64,000 bases of DNA, taken from the NCBI RefSeq assembly GCF_021390535.1, contig NZ_JAJUXG010000001.1, positions 868,001-932,000 of the forward strand, written 5' to 3'. The translations under genes and the position numbers were made by a program. The notes beneath the pieces are model-generated. The model had not been told where the DNA came from, ran no database searches, and saw only the letters and a list, made by a program, of their open reading frames with translations. This document shows positions 1-9,198 of the stretch, piece after piece (the stretch's first letter is position 1; each line of letters opens with the position of its first letter). Source of the stretch: Dyadobacter sp. CY312. GTDB taxonomy: Bacteria; Bacteroidota; Bacteroidia; Cytophagales; Spirosomataceae.

Positions 1-25
1 GAGATATAGATAATTCATCAATAAA

Positions 26-1234
26 ATGGATATAAAATTACCCCTACAGATATTAAGTGAAGGGAACTTTAACAGCATGATTCACCATGACGTGTATCAA
101 TGCATACTATCGTTTCTGATTGCATGTTTCCTCTCGATTATTTCGATCCCGGTTATCATCAATTTATCTAACCTTTTGCATCTAACGGCAAAGCCAGGTT
201 TTAGAAGTTCACACCAAACAGAAACTCCAACGCTGGGCGGAATTGCAATTTTCGCTTCGTCATTGATCGCCTATTTCCTTTGGCCGCATTCAGAGAATAC
301 GCTCGACTCCAATATTATCAACTTATCGATGACAGGCGTTATCATCCTGTTTTTCCTTGGGCTAAAAGATGATATTCTGGCGGTGGATCCTACCAAGAAG
401 CTTATCATTCAAATATTTGCTTCTCTGATACTGGTTGCCATGGGCAACTTTAAGATCGATCATTTTTACGGTATTTTCGGTATTGATGCAGTTCCGGATA
501 TTGTAAGTATCCCTCTTACAGTTTTTGTCTTTATCGCTATTATCAATGCCATTAACCTTATAGACGGTATTGATGGTCTTGCAGGTGGAATCAGCCTTAT
601 CGCGGGCCTTGGATTCGGAATCTGGTTTATTCTTAACGACCACTTCTCTTTCGGATGCCTTGCGTTTGCTATGTCGGGATCTTTACTTGGATTTTTAAGA
701 TTTAACTTCTCCCGCACAAGTAAAATCTTTATGGGAGACACCGGCTCGCTGATTGTGGGTTATTTACTTTCCATTTTTGCGGTAGAATTCCTTTCTCTGA
801 ACGTTGGCTACCTTCATGACCCTAATGCATATTTCAATGCACCAATCATTGTGATGGTATTGCTGATCGTTCCAATTTTCGATACACTTCGCGTTTTTAT
901 TGTGAGAATTGTGAAAGGCGGCTCACCTTTTATAGCTGACCGTAATCACATGCACCACATTCTGATAGACAGTGGCCTTAATCACTTTTGGGCATCGTTC
1001 ACCCTTTGGATGGTTACGATCCTCAACTCTGCTTTGTTCTTTGCCTTTCACGGCAATATTACCAATACTGCATCTCTGTACATATACATAGGCATGTTCG
1101 GAGCATATATGGTGTTCGCTTATTATATGAAAAGACATATAGCAGTCAGGAACGAGAAAAAAAAACTGGCTAAGTCTCACACTTTCAATGATAAGGACGT
1201 TTCTCCCACTCAGAAGGTGCTTAGGGACTTATAA
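26..1234 (+). CDS. WecA/MraY-family undecaprenyl-phosphate glycosyl-1-phosphate transferase
   Basis: A 402-residue polytopic membrane protein of glycosyltransferase family 4. Members move a sugar-1-phosphate (often GlcNAc-1-P) from a UDP-sugar onto undecaprenyl phosphate, starting synthesis of surface polysaccharide or wall polymers at the inner membrane. Visible family motifs are the aspartate pair near residues 115-116 (LKDDILAVD), NLIDGIDGLAGG near 177-188, FMGDTGS near 235-241, and a histidine-rich loop RNHMHHIL near 305-312. That last loop is of the WecA/TagO type rather than that of MraY. About ten hydrophobic segments are spread over the length, and the C-terminal 30 residues are charged and cytoplasmic. 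The ATG at 26 is the first in frame and lies close to the window edge, so its promoter is not visible. The exact sugar donor cannot be told from sequence. Confidence 0.9.
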   Translation: MDIKLPLQILSEGNFNSMIHHDVYQCILSFLIACFLSIISIPVIINLSNLLHLTAKPGFRSSHQTETPTLGGIAIFASSLIAYFLWPHSENTLDSNIINLSMTGVIILFFLGLKDDILAVDPTKKLIIQIFASLILVAMGNFKIDHFYGIFGIDAVPDIVSIPLTVFVFIAIINAINLIDGIDGLAGGISLIAGLGFGIWFILNDHFSFGCLAFAMSGSLLGFLRFNFSRTSKIFMGDTGSLIVGYLLSIFAVEFLSLNVGYLHDPNAYFNAPIIVMVLLIVPIFDTLRVFIVRIVKGGSPFIADRNHMHHILIDSGLNHFWASFTLWMVTILNSALFFAFHGNITNTASLYIYIGMFGAYMVFAYYMKRHIAVRNEKKKLAKSHTFNDKDVSPTQKVLRDL

Positions 1235-1267
1235 TCAGATATTATCTATTTCTTGACAAATTAACAG

Positions 1268-1304
1268 TTTTGTTAATGCCATAAAACGAATGTTTGTACC
1301 TTAG
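1268..1304 (+). promoter_or_regulatory. Possible Bacteroidota-type promoter for the malic enzyme gene
   Basis: TTTTG at 1268-1272 and TACCTTAG at 1297-1304 loosely resemble the -33 and -7 boxes of the Bacteroidota housekeeping sigma factor. The 24-bp spacer is longer than usual and the last base pair of the -7 box differs from TAnnTTTG. Placement about 25 bp before the likely ATG at 1328 is reasonable. Confidence 0.3.
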
Positions 1305-1327
1305 TGCCAAATAATTGTCCTATAGGT

Positions 1328-3598
1328 ATGAACAAAAAGATCAGAAAAGAAGACGCTCTTTACTACCATTCAAAAGGAAGGCCTGGTAAAATTCAGGTGA
1401 TTCCAACTAAGGAGACAAACACGCAGAGAGACCTCTCCCTTGCCTATTCCCCAGGTGTTGCCGAGCCTTGTCTTGAAATCGCCGAAAATGTTGAAAATGC
1501 TTATTTATACACTGCAAAGGGAAATCTTGTCGCCGTAATTAGCAACGGAACAGCGGTACTTGGCTTGGGCGACATTGGCCCGGAAGCCTCCAAACCAGTA
1601 ATGGAAGGTAAAGGCTTGCTCTTCAAAATATACTCAGATATTGACGTTTTTGACATCGAACTAAATACAAAGGATGTCGATGAATTCGTAAGAACGGTAA
1701 AAATTCTTGAACCTACTTTTGGAGGTGTTAACCTTGAAGACATCAAAGCACCCGAGTGCTTCGAAATAGAAGCCCGTCTGAAAAAAGAACTGAACATTCC
1801 TGTAATGCACGATGACCAGCACGGAACTGCTATCATAAGTGCAGCGGCGATGTTAAACGCATTGGTTCTGGTTAAAAAAGATATTAAAGACATACGTGTG
1901 GTTGTATCCGGAGCTGGTGCTTCAGCAGTTTCCTGTACAAAACTATATCTGTCGCTGGGTGTTGATCCAAAGAACGTCGCGATGTTTGACACAAAAGGAC
2001 ATATCAACAACTCGCGTACAGACTTAAATGAAATGAAGCAGCAGTTTGCTACAGAGAAAGAGTATAGCTCTCTTGAAGAAGCAATGGTTGGTTCGGATCT
2101 ATTCCTTGGTCTTTCCAAAGCAGATGTTGTGTCCAAAGACATGGTAAAATCCATGGCAAAAGATCCGATCGTTTTGGCAATGGCAAATCCGAATCCTGAA
2201 ATCCCTTATCCTGATGCCGTTGAAGCACGCGAAGATGTAATTATGGCAACGGGTCGTTCTGATTACCCTAATCAGGTTAATAACGTACTTGGCTTTCCTT
2301 ACATTTTCAGAGGAGCGCTGGATGTACGGGCAACGGAGATCAATGAAGAAATGAAACTCGCTGCCGTTCATGCGCTTGCCGAATTGGCAAGAAAACCTGT
2401 TCCGGACATTGTTAACCTTGCTTACAATGAAACAAACATTGTATTTGGCAAAACATACATCATTCCAAAACCGGTTGATCCACGCCTATTGACCACGGTA
2501 GCGCCTGCCGTTGCCAAGGCAGCCATTGAAACCGGTGTAGCAAGGAAAATCATTACGGATTGGGATGCCTACGAGCAGGAACTTTCGAACAGACTTGGAA
2601 GGAACGAGCAGTTGTCACGTGTGATTTTGAACAAAGCTAAAACAGACCCGAAACGTGTTGTTTTTGCCGATGCTGAAAACATACAGGTGCTACGTGCGGC
2701 CCAACAGGTTCGCGATGAAGGCATAGCTATTCCTATTCTGCTTGGACATAAAGAAACCATCCAGAACCTTATTCTAGAAAGTAAACTGGATCTTAGCGAT
2801 GTAGTTATCGTTGATCCAAGGGCAGAAGAGAACGAAGCGAAAGTGGATGTTTACGCTGCCAAACTATATGAAAAGAGACAGCGCAAGGGCCTTACTCCCA
2901 TTGAGGCACGCCGTACAATCTACTTCAAAAGCTATTTTGGTGCTATGATGGTTGAGAATGGTGAAGCCGATGCACTGATATCCGGACTTACCAGAACTTA
3001 TCCTGATACGATTCGACCGGCGTTACACGTAATCGGAAAACAGGATGATGTGAACAAGGTTGCGGGTATGTATATTTTACTTACCCCAAAAGGACCACTT
3101 TTCTTCTCGGATACTACTGTAAATCTGGATCCAACAGTTGATGAAATTGTCGAGATTACGGAACTCACTGCCAGAACCATAGAGAGGTTCAACATCCAGC
3201 CAAGAATTGCGCTTGTTACTTATGCCAACTACGGCAGCGCTGGCGGTAAGGATGCAGAAAAAATGAGTGCTGCTGCAGCAATCCTCAAAAAGCGTAATCC
3301 ATCCATGATTATTGATGGGGAAATGCAGGCTCACCTTGCTTTCAATACGGAATTATTGAAAGAAAATCATCCATTTAGTTCTTTGGTTGACGGAGGAGCG
3401 AATACATTGATCTTCCCAAATCTTTCAGCAAGTAATATTGCATACAACTTATTAAAAGAAGCTGCCGAACTGGAAACGATCGGGCCGATATTACTTGGAA
3501 TGAAAAAACCGGTTCACGTACTTCAGCTAGGAAGTTCTGTTCGCGAGATTGTTAACATGGTTGCGATTGCCGTTGTGGAAGCACAAATGCAAAAGTAA
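1328..3598 (+). CDS. maeB: NADP-dependent malic enzyme with C-terminal phosphotransacetylase domain
   Basis: Oxidatively decarboxylates malate to pyruvate with NADP+, a cytosolic source of NADPH. The protein has 756 residues from the ATG at 1328. An in-frame GTG at 1304 would add eight residues, but family members typically begin MNKKIRKEDALYYH, so 1328 is preferred. Residues about 1-425 form the malic enzyme part, with the substrate/metal region around EDIKAPECFEIE and MHDDQHGTA and a Rossmann motif SGAGASAVS. Residues about 430-756 are a phosphotransacetylase-like domain (ENIQVLRAAQQV; SGLTRTYPDTIRPAL). In characterised fusions this tail is regulatory and binds acetyl-CoA rather than being a full PTA (family knowledge). 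A strong terminator follows at 3618. Confidence 0.93.
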   Translation: MNKKIRKEDALYYHSKGRPGKIQVIPTKETNTQRDLSLAYSPGVAEPCLEIAENVENAYLYTAKGNLVAVISNGTAVLGLGDIGPEASKPVMEGKGLLFKIYSDIDVFDIELNTKDVDEFVRTVKILEPTFGGVNLEDIKAPECFEIEARLKKELNIPVMHDDQHGTAIISAAAMLNALVLVKKDIKDIRVVVSGAGASAVSCTKLYLSLGVDPKNVAMFDTKGHINNSRTDLNEMKQQFATEKEYSSLEEAMVGSDLFLGLSKADVVSKDMVKSMAKDPIVLAMANPNPEIPYPDAVEAREDVIMATGRSDYPNQVNNVLGFPYIFRGALDVRATEINEEMKLAAVHALAELARKPVPDIVNLAYNETNIVFGKTYIIPKPVDPRLLTTVAPAVAKAAIETGVARKIITDWDAYEQELSNRLGRNEQLSRVILNKAKTDPKRVVFADAENIQVLRAAQQVRDEGIAIPILLGHKETIQNLILESKLDLSDVVIVDPRAEENEAKVDVYAAKLYEKRQRKGLTPIEARRTIYFKSYFGAMMVENGEADALISGLTRTYPDTIRPALHVIGKQDDVNKVAGMYILLTPKGPLFFSDTTVNLDPTVDEIVEITELTARTIERFNIQPRIALVTYANYGSAGGKDAEKMSAAAAILKKRNPSMIIDGEMQAHLAFNTELLKENHPFSSLVDGGANTLIFPNLSASNIAYNLLKEAAELETIGPILLGMKKPVHVLQLGSSVREIVNMVAIAVVEAQMQK

Positions 3599-3617
3599 TT
3601 TGCTGAATAACGCGAGA

Positions 3618-3646
3618 GCCGCCCGGAAGATCCGGGCGGCTTTTTT
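3618..3646 (+). terminator. Intrinsic terminator after maeB
   Basis: A perfect 10-bp GC-rich stem (GCCGCCCGGA at 3618-3627 with TCCGGGCGGC at 3631-3640) closes a 3-nt loop and is followed directly by six T at 3641-3646. Confidence 0.92.
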
Positions 3647-3751
3647 GATTTATATCCAAACCTTATTGGAAATCTCGATTTCCATACCGTTCGAGTATCC
3701 TCTTTTCAAAGAATGTTTGTAGATTTAGTAACCGAAATTAACAACTAACCT

Positions 3752-4825
3752 ATGAAACTGCTCTATACATTTGCCTGTATTCTCTTCCTATCAAATTCCA
3801 TTTGCGCCCAAGACTTTTCTGATAAAATCACGCTCGTAATCCATGGTGGTGCCGGAACAATTACCAGAGCTAACATGACGGCTGAACAGGAAAAAGCGTA
3901 TCGGTCTGTGTTGAATAATGCTTTACAGCAAGGCTACAAAGTGCTCCAAGGTGGAGGGACCAGTTTGAAAGCAGTAGAAGCGGCTATTATGGTGATGGAG
4001 GATTCACCATTGTTTAATGCGGGAAAAGGAGCAGTATTTACCAATGAAGGCAAAAATGAGCTGGATGCATCTGTTATGGATGGCAGCAATCTTAAAGCGG
4101 GTGCCATTGCAGGAGTTACAACAATTAAAAATCCGATTCGTGCTGCGATTGCTGTGATGGACAAATCACCGCATGTGATGATGACTGGAAAAGGAGCCGA
4201 TCTTTTTGCTAAGGAACAAGGTCTCGAAATTGTTGACCCATCGTATTTTTATACAGAAGCTCGCTACAAAGCCCTTCTCAAAGCCAAGGAATCTGAAAAG
4301 GTCGAACTTGATCATACCGAACATCCTAAAAAAGATTTTAAAGACAAGCCCAAAACCGGGTACAACGATAATGATCTGATATTTACGGAAGGGAAAAAAT
4401 TTGGTACAGTTGGCTGTGTCTCTCTTGATAAATTCGGCAATCTGGCCGCCGGCACTTCCACGGGCGGGATGACCAACAAACGATATGGGCGCGTTGGTGA
4501 TGCACCAATTATCGGAGCGGGAACTTATGCCAATAATGCTACGTGCGCCGTTTCTGCAACCGGACATGGTGAATACTTTATCCGCTCGGTTGTAGCCTAT
4601 GACATTTCCGCACTGATGGAATACAAAGGTTTGTCTTTACAAAATGCTGCTGATGAGGTTGTGATGAAAAAGTTGGTAACTATCGGCGGAGAAGGTGGAA
4701 TAATAGCACTTGACCGCAACGGCAACATCGCTATGCCATTCAACAGCGAAGGAATGTATCGGGGTTATATTCGAGGTAATGGCGATAGCCAGATAATGAT
4801 TTACAAAGACGAAGCCAGAAAATAG
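3752..4825 (+). CDS. Secreted isoaspartyl peptidase/L-asparaginase (Ntn hydrolase, plant type)
   Basis: A 357-residue precursor with an N-terminal signal peptide (hydrophobic stretch to about residue 19, likely cleavage after SICA). The rest matches the plant-type asparaginase family, which hydrolyses isoaspartyl dipeptides and asparagine. The protein autocleaves just before a threonine that becomes the N-terminal nucleophile; here this is Thr219 in GTVGCVSLD. Further signatures are VIHGGAGTI near the mature N-terminus, AGTSTGGMTNKRYGRVGDAPIIGAGTY in separate short segments around residues 235-262, and TGHGE near 270. The linker before Thr219 is long and charged, as expected for a processed linker. 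It stands alone between a terminator and the next gene. A periplasmic location is inferred. Confidence 0.9.
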   Translation: MKLLYTFACILFLSNSICAQDFSDKITLVIHGGAGTITRANMTAEQEKAYRSVLNNALQQGYKVLQGGGTSLKAVEAAIMVMEDSPLFNAGKGAVFTNEGKNELDASVMDGSNLKAGAIAGVTTIKNPIRAAIAVMDKSPHVMMTGKGADLFAKEQGLEIVDPSYFYTEARYKALLKAKESEKVELDHTEHPKKDFKDKPKTGYNDNDLIFTEGKKFGTVGCVSLDKFGNLAAGTSTGGMTNKRYGRVGDAPIIGAGTYANNATCAVSATGHGEYFIRSVVAYDISALMEYKGLSLQNAADEVVMKKLVTIGGEGGIIALDRNGNIAMPFNSEGMYRGYIRGNGDSQIMIYKDEARK

Positions 4826-4937
4826 CTAACAGTCATTTTTTCTCTTTTCTCTGTGATTATTTCCTCATTTTTGAATATCAAATCAGTCATTTTAGACGTT
4901 CAATAATCAAAGGATTTTTTGCAAAGCTTTCCCTTCA

Positions 4938-6047
4938 ATGTCCATGAAAAATATATACGTTAGTTTAGTTTTATCACTTCTCTCCAGTTTATCTGCCTTT
5001 GCTACTCATTTACAGGGTGGTGAAATAAGAGCTAGGCAACTTTCGGGGCAAACATACGAGATTTCTGTACTTCTTTATTTTGATACAGTGAATGGTCAAG
5101 GCGCGACCGGACAGCAAAGTGAGGTAAACGTATGCACGGGAGATGGCCAAACCATTACTGTAAGCCGCGTTTCACTAGTTCCTGCTAGTCCGGGAACTTC
5201 ACTAGGAACTTACATCGCCAATCACACATACGGTTCACAGGGTATTTATCAGATTTCTACTCAAGTAGATAACAGGAATAACAACATTCTCAACTTTCAG
5301 AATTCTCAAAATACGGCGCTTTTCCTTTGGACAGTTTTGCATACAACGCTTTCAAATTCTACTCCGATTCTACCAAGCCTTACATTCAACGCCGGAGTAA
5401 AGCAACCTTTCGTAGTAGACCTTAAGGCTACGGATGCTGAAGGCGATAGTGTGAGTTTTGTCCTCCAAAAATTGAGTAAACCATCACCAGGAACCTGCGC
5501 AGTAAGAAGCGTTGACAATAGCTTTATATACCCCAATGAAGTGAGCGCTTCGGGAACATTTAAAATTGACCAGGTTAAGAAACAGCTCGTTTGGACTGCG
5601 CCAACACAAGTAGGTCAGTATATTTTTGCTATGGTCATGTATGAATGGAGAAACGGGGTTCGCATTTCTGAAACTTACAGAGAAGGAATTATTAATGTTA
5701 CGGACAGGCCAGGTGAAACGGTGGAGATACCGCCTTATGAAAATGCAGAAAACACAGGCCCGATTACTTCAATCCCAAGTTCCAATTCGCCTGAGGTCTC
5801 TATCTCTGTCGACGCATTTCCGGTTCCTACCAATGACTACGTTACTGTAAAAGCATACAGCAAAAAACCAGCGATTATTACTCTGCAGATCATCGATCTA
5901 CAAGGACGCGTACGCCAGGAACATAAAGCAAGTGTAGCAGACATGAATATGGAGCATCAGTTTGACCTGAGAAATTACGCAAGCGGTGTGTACATGATCC
6001 GTGCTTCTAATGATAATGAGTCCGTGTCAAAAAAGATTCTTCGGTAA
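4938..6047 (+). CDS. Secreted protein with type IX secretion C-terminal sorting domain
   Basis: A 369-residue protein of unknown function. It has a signal peptide (hydrophobic segment to about residue 22, ending AFA) and then a beta-rich body starting THLQGGEIRARQL, a motif seen at the front of many Bacteroidota surface proteins. The middle holds an Ig/cadherin-like segment with DLKATDAEGDSVSF. The last 75-80 residues (FPVPTNDYVTVKAY, then ASGVYMIRASND and a terminal KKILR) have the layout of a type A sorting domain that directs export across the outer membrane by T9SS, after which it is normally cleaved. The ATG at 4944 is an equally good start two codons in. The binding partner is not deducible. 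Confidence 0.8.
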   Translation: MSMKNIYVSLVLSLLSSLSAFATHLQGGEIRARQLSGQTYEISVLLYFDTVNGQGATGQQSEVNVCTGDGQTITVSRVSLVPASPGTSLGTYIANHTYGSQGIYQISTQVDNRNNNILNFQNSQNTALFLWTVLHTTLSNSTPILPSLTFNAGVKQPFVVDLKATDAEGDSVSFVLQKLSKPSPGTCAVRSVDNSFIYPNEVSASGTFKIDQVKKQLVWTAPTQVGQYIFAMVMYEWRNGVRISETYREGIINVTDRPGETVEIPPYENAENTGPITSIPSSNSPEVSISVDAFPVPTNDYVTVKAYSKKPAIITLQIIDLQGRVRQEHKASVADMNMEHQFDLRNYASGVYMIRASNDNESVSKKILR

Positions 6048-6074
6048 AACCAAAGTGCTCAAAGATTTAGTACC

Positions 6075-6101
6075 AATCCCGCCTTTCAGCGGGATTTTTT
6101 T
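6075..6101 (+). terminator. Intrinsic terminator after the T9SS cargo gene
   Basis: An 8-bp stem AATCCCGC (6075-6082) pairs with GCGGGATT (6089-6096) over a 6-nt loop, and a run of seven T covers 6095-6101. Confidence 0.88.
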
Positions 6102-6303
6102 ATGCCAAAAATTCCGCCGTTTCCACATTCAAAAAATACATTGGTTCCGCACTATTTTTTAAACTTTTAGTGGTGGGGTCGGAAAAACTGCGTCATTAAA
6201 ACTGAGATCTACAAATATTCTTACATCAATAGTAGAATAGATCGATTTTCGCATTTATGAATTTGTAGAACAGTGGTTGAATTTGGCAACTTATTGTTCT
6301 CGC

Positions 6304-6334
6304 AAAAAAATAACATCGGAGAACACCCCGATGT
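6304..6334 (-). terminator. Terminator-like hairpin read on the minus strand
   Basis: ACATCGG (6313-6319) pairs with CCGATGT (6328-6334). Read on the minus strand the stem is followed by TATTTTTTT, giving a classical terminator shape. It would end transcripts from the alpha/beta hydrolase gene about 130 bp past its stop codon. Confidence 0.6.
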
Positions 6335-6370
6335 CACAAAGAATTTATCATAGGTTAATTATAATTCGGT

Positions 6371-6399
6371 AAAACGGCTGGTCGATGATCAGTCGTTTT
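6371..6399 (+). terminator. Long 13-bp hairpin, plus-strand polarity
   Basis: AAAACGGCTGGTC (6371-6383) pairs with GATCAGTCGTTTT (6387-6399) around a 3-nt loop. Two of the pairs are G-U when read as plus-strand RNA but become A-C mismatches on the minus strand, so the structure favours the plus strand. It ends in TTTTCTTT. No known plus-strand gene lies between it and the terminator at 6075. Confidence 0.5.
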
Positions 6400-6463
6400 C
6401 TTTAATAAGCCAAATTTCTTAAATATTTATAAAAGGAACCAATTCATCTCCAAAATTTCAGAA

Positions 6464-7354
6464 CTAATCTTTTATCTGAATAGCCATTTTATCCTGAAAT
6501 AACCTGCTTCTAAGCAACATTTCCTTAATCATATCAGCATGCGTATGTGTAATCATATGCCCTGCGTTGAAAAGAAAAATGTACTGCGCTTTTTTACTCT
6601 TAATGTGTTTTTTTGCAAATTCGATGTTACCCGGATCTGCGATCCAGTCATTTCCTCCCTGAATTACAGTTGTTCGGACATTCAAACTCTCCCAAACTGG
6701 CAAAAGCTTTCGCAGCTCATCGGCATGGCTGTACTTTTCTGCGGTTGCTGTATTAAATGCCCCAGGTAGAAAAAGTTGTATGAATGAATTCTTACCCCAC
6801 TTTGAAAACCAGTAGAACTTCTCCTTTTCGGGATCTATCACCGGCGAAACCATAATCAGCTCTTTTACTTCATCTGGTACCATTGACACAAGTTTAGCTG
6901 CTATGGGTGCCCCGTAAGAGCGTCCGAGTACAATCACCTTTTGTTTCGATTTATTCAGGGCAAATACTGGCAAAAGTGCCTTGGCCTGTTGTTCAATCGA
7001 TGTTACAAATTTTCGTTTTTTGAGACGCGACATTCCGTACCCAACCCGATCCACAGAAACGATATGAAACTGCTTTTGAAGATCAGGATCGTCCATCAGA
7101 TTCATATATCCCCATAAGGAGCCTGGTGCGCCATGTATCAGTAAAAGCATTGGAAGCGTGTCTGCTCCAACTGTTGCCAGCCGTAGCGAAAGTGTGTCAT
7201 TCTTAATTACCTGAGTCTGTGGTTTTATCTCCTTCGACGCATAATGTTTCCTAACCTGTTTTGCTGAAATAATATATCTTGAAAAACAAGACGAAAGCGA
7301 AACAGAAATAGTCAAAACAAAAAAAGCGGAACGAAAATATTTAAAGCCAGTCAT
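6464..7354 (-). CDS. Alpha/beta hydrolase, predicted lipoprotein
   Basis: A 296-residue alpha/beta-fold hydrolase. Visible parts are the oxyanion region HGAPG near 74-78, the nucleophile elbow GRSYG with Ser146, a candidate acid Asp in GGNDWIADP, and a catalytic-type His in NAGHMITH near the C-terminus. The N-terminus carries a hydrophobic segment ending SLSSC, a lipobox with Cys23, so the mature protein is probably lipid-anchored to a membrane facing the periplasm. The substrate cannot be assigned; esterase, lactonase or amidase are all possible. It is divergently oriented from cysE, sharing a 208-bp intergenic region. Confidence 0.82.
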   Translation of the reverse strand: MTGFKYFRSAFFVLTISVSLSSCFSRYIISAKQVRKHYASKEIKPQTQVIKNDTLSLRLATVGADTLPMLLLIHGAPGSLWGYMNLMDDPDLQKQFHIVSVDRVGYGMSRLKKRKFVTSIEQQAKALLPVFALNKSKQKVIVLGRSYGAPIAAKLVSMVPDEVKELIMVSPVIDPEKEKFYWFSKWGKNSFIQLFLPGAFNTATAEKYSHADELRKLLPVWESLNVRTTVIQGGNDWIADPGNIEFAKKHIKSKKAQYIFLFNAGHMITHTHADMIKEMLLRSRLFQDKMAIQIKD

Positions 7355-7562
7355 AGAAACTAAATAGGTAATTTTGCAGCAAGGCCAGTTGAGTTACTAT
7401 CTCAATATACGACAAAACGAAGGCGAAAAGTTAATTTTTTGTAATTTTTTAACCGAACCACTAAAAATTCAACATTTCTGTACGTTTATTTGTTGAAAGG
7501 TAAAATAACATGCCAGTCCATCATAAGTATCTCTTAGGAGAGGTATTATAAAAAGTAAATTA

Positions 7563-8411
7563 ATGACAGCCAACCACCTGGAATCGTTTTTTGAACGTCT
7601 TACGCAACAGAATGAAACTTACCGTTATAAGCTGCCTTCCAGGCAGGAGTCAGGTAAATTCATTCAACAATTGATCAACTTTCTGTTTCCAATCAGTAAA
7701 GATTGTCAGCAGAATGAAAAAACAAAGGATGTAAGACAAGCTTATGGTGACCTTCGTCAAAAGCTGGGATGCATGTTGGATCCGCTGATGCCTCAACTTG
7801 ACTGCGATAAGGAAGAGATTCTGGACAAGATCTTTCTGGAAATTCCCGAGATTTATGAACTGCTGTTGAGAGATGCGAAAGCAATAACTGATAATGATCC
7901 TGCCTCGGTAAGCATTGAAGAAGTGATTGCACTATACCCCGGCTTTTTTGCCATAGCAACTTACAGGATTGCACACATCATGGCAGACCTTAAAATTCCA
8001 TTGTTACCTCGCATGTTGACTGAATTCGCTCATAGCCAAACAGGTATAGATATCAACCCAAATGCCGTGATAGGTCACTCTTTCTTTATTGATCACGGGA
8101 CTGGTATTGTAATTGGCGAAACTACCCACATTGGCAACAACGTGAAGCTTTATCAGGGTGTAACGCTGGGTGCTACGCATGTTTCCAAATCTTTGGCATC
8201 CCGCAAGCGTCACCCCACTATTGAAGACAATGTGGTTGTGTACGCCAACGCAACCATTCTTGGCGGAGAAACCGTAATCGGAAACGATTCAGTGATCGGA
8301 GGAAATGCCTGGATAGTAAGAAGCGTACCTCCATTTTCGCAGGTTTATCACCAAAGCAAAGTGGAAGTACGCCAGCAACCGACAACTTCGGTTACAGAAG
8401 ACTCTTTATAA
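7563..8411 (+). CDS. cysE: Serine O-acetyltransferase
   Basis: Transfers acetyl from acetyl-CoA to serine to form O-acetylserine, the precursor that is sulfhydrylated to cysteine in the cytosol. The protein has 282 residues. An alpha-helical N-terminal domain (to about 150) is followed by left-handed beta-helix hexapeptide repeats ([48 protein letters not shown]). The Asp-His in [12 protein letters not shown] is the catalytic neighbourhood, and YQGVTLGA contributes to acetyl-CoA binding in the family. The length matches the longer EpsC-like form common in Bacteroidota. Its 3' end overlaps the convergent TetR gene by 20 bp. Confidence 0.92.
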   Translation: MTANHLESFFERLTQQNETYRYKLPSRQESGKFIQQLINFLFPISKDCQQNEKTKDVRQAYGDLRQKLGCMLDPLMPQLDCDKEEILDKIFLEIPEIYELLLRDAKAITDNDPASVSIEEVIALYPGFFAIATYRIAHIMADLKIPLLPRMLTEFAHSQTGIDINPNAVIGHSFFIDHGTGIVIGETTHIGNNVKLYQGVTLGATHVSKSLASRKRHPTIEDNVVVYANATILGGETVIGNDSVIGGNAWIVRSVPPFSQVYHQSKVEVRQQPTTSVTEDSL

Positions 8412-8985
8412 AACGTCGTACACTATCCATGTAGACCGACTCGGCCTGCGCTAATGCGTAACGAGGTTGTGTTGTCATAGTGATGGAAATAAAACCATAT
8501 GTCATGCACCACCATTCGTAATAGGTTTTGGTGACGAGTTCGCCTGCCTTAGGCCGTACCCGTGAGATCATTTCCCAAACCGGATTTCCCTTGATGTTCA
8601 TCGTCTGGGAATATACCTTTTTTGAGTCGCAGAATGCACCTTCTATGTTAAACATAACCTGGAACACTTCTGGGTTTTCGACCGCGAAATTCCAGATACA
8701 TTGGGCCACTTCAACAAGCTGTTTTTCTGCATTTGAGAAATGACCTTTAATCTTGATAAATTCTCCCTGCAAATAATCAAACCCTTCGATTCTTACGGCT
8801 TCGAGCAACTTATCTTTACTTTCAAAATATTCATATAGTATAGGAGGACTGTATTCGATGACCTCAGCAATTTTCCTGATGGAAACTGCCGTCCAGCCAT
8901 CTTCGCGGGCAATATCCTTTGCTGTTTTAATGATGTCTGAACGAACCTGAATTTTTAATCGCTCGCGACGCTCTACAATTCCCAT
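8392..8985 (-). CDS. TetR/AcrR family transcriptional regulator
   Basis: A 197-residue regulator from the ATG at 8985. The N-terminal helix-turn-helix spans about residues 12-58 ([20 protein letters not shown] followed by [20 protein letters not shown]), the canonical TetR layout; the remainder is an all-helical ligand-binding/dimer domain with tryptophans of the WHG-like type. An upstream in-frame start at 9030 would add 15 residues but would run into the palindrome at 9006-9030, so 8985 is preferred. The ligand is unknown. No efflux pump or obvious target neighbours it, so autoregulation through the palindrome is the only visible clue. Confidence 0.87.
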   Translation of the reverse strand: MGIVERRERLKIQVRSDIIKTAKDIAREDGWTAVSIRKIAEVIEYSPPILYEYFESKDKLLEAVRIEGFDYLQGEFIKIKGHFSNAEKQLVEVAQCIWNFAVENPEVFQVMFNIEGAFCDSKKVYSQTMNIKGNPVWEMISRVRPKAGELVTKTYYEWWCMTYGFISITMTTQPRYALAQAESVYMDSVRRFIKSLL

Positions 8986-9005
8986 ACCAGATAACCTTTT
9001 ATTTG

Positions 9006-9030
9006 TTGAGACACAGTTATATAGTCTCAA
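9006..9030. promoter_or_regulatory. Inverted repeat, candidate TetR operator
   Basis: TTGAGAC (9006-9012) and GTCTCAA (9024-9030) form a perfect 7-bp inverted repeat with an 11-bp AT-rich spacer, 21 bp upstream of the TetR start codon. The size and position fit an autoregulatory operator; the link is inferred. Confidence 0.5.
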
Positions 9031-9198
9031 ATATAATCATATAGACCTTACTGCTCAAGAGCAGGTTTAAGGAATAAAGAAAAAACTTATGATTCTTATT
9101 GGAATGAATTTCCACAAAATGCCCTGGCTTAACGTACAGCGGGAATTTGGTTTTATTTCATCATAAAAAAAATTAACAGCAGAAGATTTGTACTTTCC

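Larger units (their letters stand above)
6102..6463. other. Gene-less 362-bp stretch between convergent genes, with two hairpins
   Basis: I find no credible reading frame here. It is AT-rich and holds two hairpins, at 6313-6334 and 6371-6399, listed separately. No clear TAnnTTTG promoter box was found, so a small RNA is possible but unsupported beyond the hairpins. Confidence 0.5.

Noticed and set aside
1501..2154. A 217-residue open frame on the minus strand inside maeB
   Set aside because: It is fully antisense to a certain gene, with Ser/Thr-rich shadow composition and no recognisable domain.
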